From Calendula officinalis (lineage: Eukaryota > Streptophyta > Magnoliopsida > Asterales > Asteraceae), in assembly GCA_963853835.1 (NCBI GenBank), contig OY970820.1, positions 80,472,909 through 80,536,908 of the forward strand: a DNA stretch of 64,000 nucleotides. Direction: 5' to 3'. Shown here one piece after another: positions 51,503 to 61,446 of this stretch (its first letter is position 1; every line of letters begins with the position of its first letter). Made by a program: the position numbers and the translations under genes. The notes below the pieces were generated by a model that had not been told where the DNA came from, did no database searches, and saw only the letters and a list, made by a program, of their open reading frames with translations.

Positions 51503-53550
51503 ATGATGTGGTTGTTTTAACGGGGAGGTGGAGAGGGGAACATCACCCCCTCCCATATGTGGTGGTGAAAAAATTGTTTGGCGTGGCCAGACTCACGACT
51601 TGCAACGAGGTGTGGGGGTGGAATGCTTGGGTTTGATTGGTTGAAAGAGTTTTTTTTTTTATAATTAAAATTAAATGGAATGGAAATGGTGTGGTGTGGT
51701 ATGATGGGTATTTCCTGGATATAAATGGTATGGTGTGGTATGGTTGTGAGGTGACAGATGATGTGAAAGAAAAAAAATGGTATGGTGTGTTACCTATGTT
51801 GCCATGTTTGGATATGTTTAAATCTCAATTATTGGATCATCCTACTTTTTACAAAGGAGTTTTGAAAAGTAAATCACTCCCTTTTTTTTGAACGGCAAAG
51901 TCTTTTTTTTTTTTTTTTGGAATGTCAATTCTAAAAGTATATCCAAACATGCCCTAAATCTTCTTCATTTTTTTAAGCTTTTCTAAAAGTTATTTATATT
52001 AGCTTTTGCTTATAAATAAAGAGGCTACTCATATTTGGACCCAATTTCACAGTCCCCCTACATAGTTCCTTTAACTAATATAAACATGACACGGATGATG
52101 AGTTGCGTTCAAGAAGATATATTATTTTTATAAAGTTCTAAAGAATAAATCTCAACCATTAAATAATTATATCAAATGGTCAAGATTAATCACATATTTT
52201 ATACATTGAGGGGTATTTTAGTCAATTTAAAAAAATATAATATTTTTTTATTTTTTATTTTAGAATTATTATTATATTTTAATTATTTTTATAATTGTTT
52301 TATAAAAAAATATTATTTTTTCATTAATAACACATTATGTGATTACATACTGAATCACACGTGATTGCGTACTAAATCACATGTGATTGAACTAAAATAT
52401 CAAATATAATTAAATATACAATCACATGTGATTAAGTAATACACGTAATTATTAAATAAATATTAGTTTTTAATGAAAAAATAATTAAAAAAAATCGAAT
52501 TTTTTTTAAGTGCCAAATGACAATAATATCTCTTTATTATAAAATATGTGATTAATGTTGCCCATTATACCTTATTGATCAATAATTGAAATTTATTACT
52601 TGGGACTTCGTAAACTAATGACCTCGTTGAATTATTTTCTCTATGGATGGTATTACTTATTATGGTTTGTTCTTTTCTCCGTGGCATGTTTAGGATTCAA
52701 GAAGAAAATAGTGAAAAGGCTACTAAGGAGAAGGTACAAAATCATCCAAATTTACAATTCATAATAATCAAAATTGAACCACCCACTTATTAAACTTTAA
52801 CAAACCATAATAAAAAATAATAATCCATAAAGACAGTTGCAACGTTAATCGTTTATCCACATTGAGTGGTCACCTCACTCTCAATCCCCATTACTGCCCA
52901 AATTATAACTCATCTAACTTTTCAAAAAGTTGCAAGAGATTTACAATCGTAGCCACTCAATATGTTTTGTATCATTCATAATAGATAAATAAGTGTCATT
53001 CAAAATAAGTAGTTATTTATATTACTTTAAGCAATATAATTCGAAAAATAAGATAAAAAATGAGTTGTCAGTTTTTATAGAATATAAATGGATCTACATA
53101 CATAAATCTTTTATGCCACGTCATTTTTAAATTGCTCCAATAGCAATATAGATAGTACGGAAGTTAAATAATTAAAGGTAATGTTTAATTTTTTTTTAAT
53201 TTTAATATATTATTAATCTTGACTATTTATCAATTATCATTATTAATTCATAGTTGAGAATTTGAGATGTGTACTTTAAAAGTAAAAAAAATGGGTTGTG
53301 TTAATGGCAGCCCATAGGGTTGTGATTAATATACATAAAAAACTTGTACATTGATTAAAAAAATAATATTATGGGGTTGTCTTTTGTTATTTTGTCTTCT
53401 TAATGACAGTCCTAAAGACTGCCATTATCATTTTCCAAAAAAAATTAAGGAGCATCTTTAACAAATCTCTAGTACGGAAACATTTGTATAGTTAACAAGT
53501 TTATATGTTAAATACAGTTGAAATAGCTGGTCATTATCGTTGAGTATATT
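51503..53550. other. AT-rich intergenic DNA
   Basis: No gene seen. 51503-51640 together with 43580-43624 is a GGTGTGGTG-rich stretch resembling 58780-58980, probably an old small DNA transposon split by element C. 52353-52433 has three copies of AATCACATGTGATT-type palindromes. 53320-53450 resembles a short inverted-repeat relic also seen at 54505-54660. Confidence 0.5.
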
Positions 53551-54242
53551 TATGATACGGTAATTATCTAAATAGTATAAAAATGCTTAGCAAAAATCTA
53601 GAAGAATGAATAATATATAACACAAAAAAATAAATATTTCTCAAATTATACTTTTCAACTAAGTTTTATTGTTTTTTTAGTTCCAAAATATATATTAAAA
53701 AATTCATATACTTCCTCCGATTCAAAATAAGTGATACACTTGGGGTTTCAAGATTTTTAAGGCAAAAGATTATAATAATGGTTAAATTAGATTAATTGGA
53801 TGGTTAGTGGGGAATGGGTCCCACACCTTTTGAATAAAGTAAAGTTAATGATGTTTAAAAGTAAAAAGTAAGGGTAAATGGATCATTTCACTTTGTTAAA
53901 GTAGATAGTTAGTGGATGTGGGTCCCATTTTTTTTTGCCAAATAAGGAAACTTTTCAAAGTGTATCACTTATTTTGTATCACCCAAAAAAGGAAAGTGTA
54001 TCACTTATTTTGAATCGGATGAAGTACATCTAATTCTATATAACTATTTTTTAATTATGATACAGTAATTATCTAAATAGTATAAAAATGCTTAGCAAAA
54101 ATCTAGAAGAATGAATAATATATAACACAAAAAAATAAATATTTCTCAAATTATACTTTTCAAATAAGTTTTATTGTTTTTTTAGTTCCAAAATATATAT
54201 TAAAAAATTCATATACATCTAATTCTATATAACTATTTTTTA
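53551..54242. repeat. Local direct duplication, about 186 bp per unit
   Basis: Unit 1 is 53551-53710 plus 54027-54056; unit 2 is 54057-54242. They share TATGATACRGTAATTATC, then AATGCTTAGC, and end CTATTTTTTAA. Unit 1 is interrupted by a MITE; unit 2 keeps the empty site. Confidence 0.88.
53711..54024. mobile_element. Stowaway-type (Tc1/mariner) MITE
   Basis: 314 bases with 31-bp terminal inverted repeats differing at one position, starting CTTCCTCCGATTCAAAATA, the usual Stowaway-like CTYCCTCC end. Flanked by TA on both sides (53709-53710 and 54025-54026). The right repeat is partly duplicated internally (53962-53984). No coding capacity. Confidence 0.92.
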
Positions 54243-54938
54243 AGAAAAACATGTTTTTACGATTCAACAGGGCGGTTTAACTTTGTTTTTATATCTAATC
54301 GGCTAGTTCCGACCGAATTATATATTATAACCAATGATATAACTAGCTTATCCAGGTCATCTATTCTTACAATTTTCAGTCCCACTAGTTCAACAGATTT
54401 TTGAATATTACTATCTAGACTTAGATCAATCGGTAACTAACTCTTACATTTACCCCCTCTATCAATAAAAATATAAATATTTATGAATATAATAATTTTT
54501 AGGGTTGTCATTAAGGGGTAGTTAGATGCATAAAGTGTTTGTACTTTTGTTAGTGGGAGATGATTCCTAAAATGCAAGGGCGGTTATTAATTATTGTACA
54601 AATTTTGATGCATGTTTTAGCCTCTTATTGACAGCCCTTATAACTGTTATTATCATTTTACTAATTTTTAACAACCTCGTAGATAAAACTCAAATTAAAA
54701 CAAACCCGACTTACATCCTTGCAAATAACCGCTATTGACTTGGCCGGTCCATTCTTTTCAAATTATCTCGACTGAAATTCAATATTTAATTACGCATCTC
54801 TGCTTAAATATTAAAGTATACTACTAAATTTAATTTTAAAATATAATAATAATATTAATTATTATTATAATAATAATAATAATAATTAAGATATAGGTGT
54901 CATATTCAACATGTCCTTCATTTACAACTTATATCTAA
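54243..54938. other. AT-rich intergenic DNA
   Basis: No gene seen. 54505-54660 looks like a small decayed inverted-repeat element related to 53320-53450 (GACAGCCCTTATAACTG against GACAGTCCTAAAGACTG). A run of AAT/ATT triplets is at 54847-54886. Confidence 0.45.
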
Positions 54939-55261
54939 GAGTAAATTACACGGATATTCCCTGTGGTTTAACAAGAGTTTTAGATTTGGTCTCTAAGTTT
55001 CAGAAATTACATAGATAGTCACTAACTTCAGGATTTCGTATTGCTTTTGGTCCTTAAGCGTAACTGGCGTTAAAATATTCCATTAAATCTAATCATGTGC
55101 CTTGCACATGAGGATAATTTAGTCATTTACACACAAACCCTCTATCTATCTTCTATTACATCCCACCGTCTTCTCCGCTTTCTGCGTAACACTTGCCTCA
55201 ATTAGCAGTTACCCTATTTCTTTGTTGACTTGGAACAAAAGATACCATTGGATGGAAGAAG

Positions 55262-55298
<37 letters not shown>

Positions 55299-56125
55299 CC
55301 AATTAATGGCTTTGAATCTTTAAGCTTCACGAACTGCTATTCTTGGTTTTGAACGAAATTTTTGGTGTTGGATTTAATGGTTATTTTTCTGCTGCAAAAT
55401 GAATGAATGAAAGAAGTTGAATTAGCTAGCAATTTACAAAGTATTGTGTTACATCATCAAAATTTGATGCTACAAAAAGCGAGTTCTATCATTCCATCAA
55501 TGGCTTGTTACATCCTCTGGCTTCTAGTTTCGCCACGGTTCGTCTTACCTCCACAGTTACCGGACCATCTTACCGGCTGAATTTGGTCACCGGACTTGAG
55601 GCTCGAGACTCATTTCAATCGACTCGGATAGGAGTCATACGCCGCAACGCTTCTCCGGCCACCGGCAACAATAAGACAAGTGGAAGGCTTGTTAACAACT
55701 ATTTGCTGCATCATCTTCACAGCCAGCCCGTCATCTTCACCAACACTAGTTTTTTTGAGATATCTACCATTTAAAAGATTGCTTTTATATTATGAAAGAA
55801 GATTGGAAAAACATTTTTATTTTGATTACTGATTTCGTCTGTCATCTTAGGCATGTAATATGCCATCCTTTTCCTCTATCTGTCAGGTGAAGGGATGAGA
55901 TGCAAAAGAGGGAAGAGAAAGATGGGTTTGTATGTAAATGATTAAATTACCCTCATGTATATGGCACATAATTAGATTTAACGGAATATTTTAACGTCAG
56001 TTACGTTTAGGGACCAAAACCAATACAAAGTCTTGAAGTTAGTGATCAATCATGTAATTTTTGAAACTTAGGGACCAAATCCAAAACTCTTACCAAACCA
56101 CAGGGACTATTCGTGTAATTTACTC
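54939..56125. mobile_element. MULE-type element with 200-bp terminal inverted repeats
   Basis: 1187 bases. Terminal inverted repeats 54939-55140 and 55926-56125, starting GAGTAAATTACACG and running through CCCTGTGGTTT and TTTGGTCC, are roughly 85-90% alike by eye. Nine-base target copies tatatctaa (54930-54938) and tagatctaa (56126-56134) differ at one base. Long repeats with a 9-bp target site are the Mutator signature. Inside are a poly-A run (55259-55296) and a comparatively GC-rich tract (55505-55690) with a 89-codon frame of no known family, possibly captured host sequence. No transposase. Confidence 0.85.
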
Positions 56126-57163
56126 TAGATCTAAATATATATTTTAAAATAATCATTGTATATACTTAAAAAATCCATTTTATATCAATCATACATATTT
56201 ATTAAATAGCTTTCAAGCAATATCAATCATCATACGATGTATACATCTATAATTTATGGGAGTTAATTTCTACACCATAATTTTTGATGTGTATACCACA
56301 GGGTACAAATATCACTGCAAACTCATGACCATAAACCAATTAAAAATATCTTACAAATACTTTATTAATATATTTCTTAACATGAGTTAAAAGGATAAAA
56401 TAAAAGTATGTGATACATATACAAATATACAATTAAGTATTTTATTTTACCTTGATTTCTTTCAAAATTGGTTACAAATTAACCACTCAACTGTGAAAGT
56501 TGTTTTGCTACGAGTGGTCCTTCAGGCTTCATGTAGTACTACGAGTTGTCTGATGAAAAAATAGAAACTTATGAAATATAGTAGTATAATTTTCTATTTT
56601 CTACTTTTACCCCACAAAACTCCTTGACGTTTCTGAAACAACCATCAATAATGATTTCCCGGATAACGTGAATTTCGTAGAATGCTTCCCGAAATTAATC
56701 CTTAATACTTCCTATATCCCGAAATTATTATATACTGATAAAAAAATCACACAGTTTAAGAAAAATACATTTAATACATGTTTAATTAACCAAATTTCAT
56801 CTTTACCACTTGACTATTTTTTTATTTGTGAAACTTTCGGTTTGATAATAATTTTGGGATAAATTAAAAAAGAAATGTAGACAATAAATTTGGACAGAAG
56901 GAATAATAAATTTCTATAAATAAAGGTTGTCAAAATCATGCAGGTCTTTTTCTAAAATTGACTATTTTAATATAATTAACAAATATAGTGATTTGTTTGT
57001 AACGCCAAACAAATATGAACCGGGAAAACTCATATATTCGACATCATTTTCCCTACACTTTTCAGCTTTGATTCGTTAAACACTTGCATCTATTCACACA
57101 ACCACATTTAAAGAAAAATTTATACAAAGGTTAGCTAAAGCAGGTCTTATTGCATTATTAATC
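56126..57163. other. Intergenic DNA downstream of J20
   Basis: AT-rich, no gene or repeat recognised. The J20 3' untranslated region should lie in roughly 57000-57163 on the minus strand; I cannot fix a poly-A site. Confidence 0.5.
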
Positions 57164-57799
57164 TTAACCCGATCCATAAACACACGATTCGCTCCGTTGC
57201 TTTCGGACCCTTGCCGCCCACGACATCCCCTGTGCCGGATCCACTCTATTTGGATACACCTTGTTCCGTCGCATCAACTCGGATATTTGCCCCATCCACG
57301 TCTGCTTCCACCGGTTTTTATCATCGGATCTCTTGTCAAACCGGGTTTCTCTCTTACCCGAAAATGCCATGTGCAATCCCTTCGCCATACCACTATCGTA
57401 TACGAATCTAGCTTCCGGGTCGGATAAAGTTTCGTACGCTTCCTGTACCCGAATAAACCTCATGGTATACTCCTCCACCCTGTCCGGCGGCGACACGTCG
57501 GGATGATACTTTAACGCCATTTTTTTGTACGCTTGCTTAATATCCGAGAGTGTTCCGTCCTCCGGTATGCCAAGTAGGTCATACAATGACTCCTTCTCCG
57601 GCACCGGTATGCGAACGTCGTTGGCGGCGGTGGCAGTGGCTTTAGTGGCTATATTGGGTCTTCGGGTCGAAATCGGAGACATTTTAACATGATTATTCTT
57701 GAAATTGATTGAACGGTGAGGTGTTAGAGATGAAATCAGTGGTTTATTGGATGAGTTTAAGAGGGATTGAGTTGCGGAAGGAAAGGATATAGAGTTCAT
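57164..57799 (-). CDS. J20: Chloroplast DnaJ-like co-chaperone, J20 type
   Basis: 211 residues, single exon, ATG 57799. Residues 1-60 are Ser/Thr/Asn-rich with few acids, a plausible plastid transit peptide. The J domain (about 70-137) opens SLYDLLGIPEDGTLSDIKQA and has the essential HPD at 99-101 (YHPDVSPPDRVEEYTMRFI), then RVQEAYETLSDPEARFVYD. The tail FSGKRETRFD ... MSWAARVRKQ matches the C-terminal pattern of Arabidopsis J20 (At4g13830). There are no Gly/Phe or zinc-finger regions, so it is a type III J protein. In Arabidopsis, J20 delivers inactive deoxyxylulose-5-phosphate synthase to plastid Hsp70. Length is normal and no lesion is seen. This is the only convincing host gene in the window. 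Confidence 0.95.
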   Translation of the reverse strand: MNSISFPSATQSLLNSSNKPLISSLTPHRSINFKNNHVKMSPISTRRPNIATKATATAANDVRIPVPEKESLYDLLGIPEDGTLSDIKQAYKKMALKYHPDVSPPDRVEEYTMRFIRVQEAYETLSDPEARFVYDSGMAKGLHMAFSGKRETRFDKRSDDKNRWKQTWMGQISELMRRNKVYPNRVDPAQGMSWAARVRKQRSESCVYGSG

Positions 57800-57861
57800 C
57801 GCTTTAGTGATTTCTGAAAGTGGTGTGTTGTGTTTTATTGTGATTTCTGAAATTGGTGTGA

Positions 57862-57869
57862 ATTTATAA
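57862..57869 (-). promoter_or_regulatory. TATA box of J20
   Basis: Minus strand TTATAAAT about 65 bases upstream of the ATG, the only good TATA word near the gene. The leader between them is A/C-rich. Confidence 0.6.
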
Positions 57870-58145
57870 TGGAGGATAAAATGGGGGACAGCTGACTCAG
57901 ATATTAATTTTGAGAGGTGTAAACGTATAATTTAAGTACTTTTTGGCTTACCTTTGACGCGTTATGATAAACTTCCTTAGTCGTCGTGTGTTTAGAAGCT
58001 TCTTCATAAATAGATTTTTTTTATATGCTAAGGTCGATTGTAATGGGACAACCGTAGACCGCAACCTCATATTACGTGACCAAATTGTCATGTGTTTTGT
58101 CTAGAAATATGTTACTTATGCGAAGTTTGATCACTATTACTATTA

Positions 58146-58668
58146 GAGCATCTCCAATAATAACTTTTTCTAAAGCTTATTGCTATTACAATAAGTCTTT
58201 GAAAGACTTTTTATCATTGAAATACCTAACTTTTCGAAAAATTTATTGCAAAGACTTATTATCTACTAACCTTTTAACCGTTTTTCAATATTTATCCTTT
58301 TTAGTCCCCTATGTATAATAACATTTCATTTTAAACCTTAGATATGTTATATATAAATTCTTTATTATATTTTTATTAGTTAATAAATAAATTATATAAT
58401 ATTTAATGCCAATTATTATAATATTTTTGTATAAGACATTTTAAAAAATATCATATTTAGTAAGATGTCCAAAAAGTTGTCAAATTATATATAGGGGTAT
58501 TTATAAAACATTTGAGATTAATAAAGGTAAATTAAAAATATTATAAAAGAAAAAAACTTTTGTAAAGGTTAGCCATTGGAGATGATATTTATGAAAAGAT
58601 TTTTGGTTAGTCAAATATTGATGTGGTAAAAGTAACAAGTCTTTGAGAGGTTAACCATTGGGATGCTC
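58146..58668. mobile_element. Harbinger-type (Tourist-like) MITE
   Basis: 523 bases with ends GAGCATCTCCAAT and, inverted, GAGCATCCCAATGG, flanked by tta on both sides (58143-58145 and 58669-58671). The TTA target and GRGCATC ends fit PIF/Harbinger. AT-rich interior without coding capacity. Lies just upstream of J20. Confidence 0.85.
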
Positions 58669-58980
58669 TTAGTAATAACTTTTTAAAGTTATAACACTAA
58701 TTTATCTGACATGACATTTATGTATAAATTGTATGCATCATTGATTTGTATTATAGTTAAAACATGGTTTTATAAGACCACTCGGAATGGGTCCAAGTGG
58801 TGTGGTGATGACATGGTAAACCACCACGGTGTCACGGTGTGGTGAAGAGGAGAACACACCCCCCACCCCCACCCCTTGGGTCCGCCGTGGCAACGACCAC
58901 AGATTGATATGGCATTAACGTGTGAGAGGAGAAGGGTATTTAGTGGGCCATCCTTCAAACTGTGTGGTGTGTGAGTGAGT
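58669..58980. other. Intergenic DNA with GTGGTGTGGTGATG stretch
   Basis: No gene. 58790-58960 resembles the sequence around 43590-43624/51503-51620 (GGTGTGGTGATGA and C/G-rich CCACCCCCACCCC runs), probably a small DNA-transposon relic. Confidence 0.4.
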
Positions 58981-59415
58981 TGTTGGAATTATGTGCAGTT
59001 AGTCAACCTATGATGATACATCCAAAACTACGAAACACGTAAGAGTCACACCGGTGAGTGCATGTAATACGAGCAAGATATGCAATGACACTTGAAGAAG
59101 AATAATTCATAATATTCATTATGAATCAGTTAAGTATTAAATTAAGTTTAACTTATTACTAGATTAGTTTAACTAACTAATTAATACAAGTATTTGTGCA
59201 TTTACTAGTTGAGTAAATATACAATGTGTTAATTATAGATTATCCATGATATGATTTAAAACTATTAAATCATATAATAATTGGATAACATTATTGTCTA
59301 ATTAATTGTTAAAGGTATAAAACACAAGTATATATATTTCGTGTATATGTATACCGAAATATATAAGTGTATAATACTAAGACATTTGATGATTAAGTGT
59401 GAAAATAGTAAAGAT
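58981..59415 (+). repeat. Fragment of the Angela-like LTR, plus orientation
   Basis: Starts TGTTGGAATTATGTGC and follows the reverse complement of 25550-25110 (GGTTGACTAACTG, CACCGGTGAGTGCATG and so on), then the similarity stops near 59415. No polypurine tract, target duplication or internal sequence is seen, so it is a truncated copy. Confidence 0.82.
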
Positions 59416-60859
59416 GTGAAATCTTAAATTCGTATTATTGAGCTAATGGGGATTAATAAATCAAGCTAAAGGTGAAAAATAAAGTTTGTAAAGAGTAAAT
59501 TAAGAGAAAATTTTGTTATGTATTATTTATGATTGTTATGAGCATATAATTGGCTAGAGTGTTATAAGAGTGGCTAATTGATCGAGAAATTATTCCTGTG
59601 GGAATATAATGAGATTAATAAAACATGAGAATTTATTCATGTCAAGTTAAACGAGAAAAACATGATTATGAAAAGTTATCAAATTCAGTCGAAAAAGTTA
59701 TTGAACCAAATTATTGTGCTGAGTATTACACGTTACTAAGTAATAATTACTTATCGAGGGTAATGGTGCAAATGAGAAGATCGCCATAATAAATTATGAA
59801 GAAAATTTATTATTATTGAGAAACTATCGAACTATAAGAAACTAATAAATCAAGTCAAACGAATAAATGATTAAATGAACCAAATAATAAAATTTTATTT
59901 ATGAACAAATACTAAGTTGAAACTAAGGGGAACGTCAAGTTAAATTATTAAATTAAATGTCATCAAATATTACCCTTTGTTGAGCAAGTATAAAATCAAG
60001 AATAGTTATTGAGATGAGCAAATGATAAAAGTATTAAGTGAATTAAGAAATATAATGCTATGAGTTCTTAAATCGAGAAAGTTTTAAACATACAAAGTAA
60101 TGGGAAACTTTTAGTTGAGAATGAGAATTAACCGAGTAATTAAATACACAAGGATTAATGAGGTAAGTAATTGACGAATTAGTTAATCGAGTAAAGAGAA
60201 AAACATTAAGTTGAGATGTTTGAAACTTAAAAATAAAAGGAGATTTATAAGTGGACAGTTGGTCAAATTAATCAAGAGATAAATTAAAAGAGAACAAAAT
60301 GAGGAGTTAATTAATGAGCTAAATGATTAAATCGTTAAACGAGTTGATGAGTATCATTAAAATGAGTTGTACGAGCAATATTAAAAAGAGACATCGAATA
60401 ATTATTAAATACGAGTTAACAAGAGAACTAATAACGCGGTTTAAAAGAGAAATTATCTGTTCGAGTAGTATGATAATTAAATTTGATCAAGCGAGGGATC
60501 ACAAAGAGTGAGAAAATGGGCATATTGTGCGATTTATGAGAAGTCATTAAAAAAGATTTGAGTTAAAATGATCATATAGCTTGCGTTGAGTTAAAAGCAA
60601 GTTATAGAAATTTGAGATGAGTGCATTTTGAGTATATGCAAATTGAGTAAGAGGCATGAGTTGCTTACTATATGAGATTTCTGTGTGATAAAAAATATTT
60701 TCTTGAGAATATTGTGCTTTTTGTGTATTGCTTGATAGTGGTGTGAACCACTAAATTCTTGCTTATATCTTAAACAAACTAATGTCCCATAGGGTAGAGG
60801 ACTTTGAAATGTCATTTATTGGTGGAGATTGCCAATAATGAGATTCTGTTTGTTGATAA
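59416..60859. other. Unassigned purine-rich, C-poor stretch
   Basis: 1.44 kb with no credible gene. The plus strand is rich in A and G and strikingly poor in C except in recurring CGAG words (ATCGAG, AACGAG, ACCGAG). By position it may be the ruined front of the gypsy element that follows, but no Gag motif can be recognised. Confidence 0.4.
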
Positions 60860-61446
60860 TTGTGTAAACGATTAGTTGATATAGTTGTGCGGGAAGAAAT
60901 TTCCCCCACCAAATTTATTGTTATCGCCATTAGAGGACCGAGCATGATTGCGAGCACGGATTGGATGACCGAGTACCACGACGAGATCATTTGTCACCAC
61001 AAACCAAACCGTAACAAATCTCCAAGTGGATTTGAATCGGAGATTCAATGCAACGTTAATCGTTAAGTGTAGCAACTGTGTCTGACTACGAGAGCAAGAA
61101 GACGTCTTTAACAGAGTATCGTAGATCATTTGTATTTCTATCGCTATTTTTTTTTCTTTTTGAGATAAATCGAGATCCTTAGAGAGCACTTTGATTTTCT
61201 ATTCTTTTCGCTTTATCCTTTTGCGCCGCTAAAGATTGAAGGTTTATATGAGCAACTGCGAGAGCTGGAGTTTATTCCGATCGAGCGGATCGCCCTGACG
61301 AGTTTAATTATTCCGCAACCTTATCGCTTTCTTCTATTGCGGGTGTGTGTCATTGATGAGCCTCAGTCTGAGATGCAAGATTGCCAACCTGAGTTTCTTC
61401 CGAGCCATGACTTCGAGGACGAAGTCTATTTTAAGTGGAGTTGAGT
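60860..61446 (+). pseudogene. Relic of gypsy pol (protease, RT start, 3' end)
   Basis: Within 60860-61063 the plus frame contains MIASTDWMTEYHDEIICHHK, recognisable as the GMDWLxxYHAxIxCH end of a gypsy protease, with the key Gly lost. Around 61215-61275 IEGLYEQLRELEFIPIE resembles the LAPxEMEELxxQLxELxxxGFIRPS start of reverse transcriptase. Then 61350-61443 reads like a polyprotein C-terminus (FLPSHDFEDEVYFKWS, stop 61444-61446 region). Most of reverse transcriptase, RNase H and integrase is deleted. Assignment rests on short matches. Confidence 0.5.

Noticed and set aside
57197..57506. Plus-strand frames opposite J20
   Set aside because: Antisense shadows of a clear J-domain gene.
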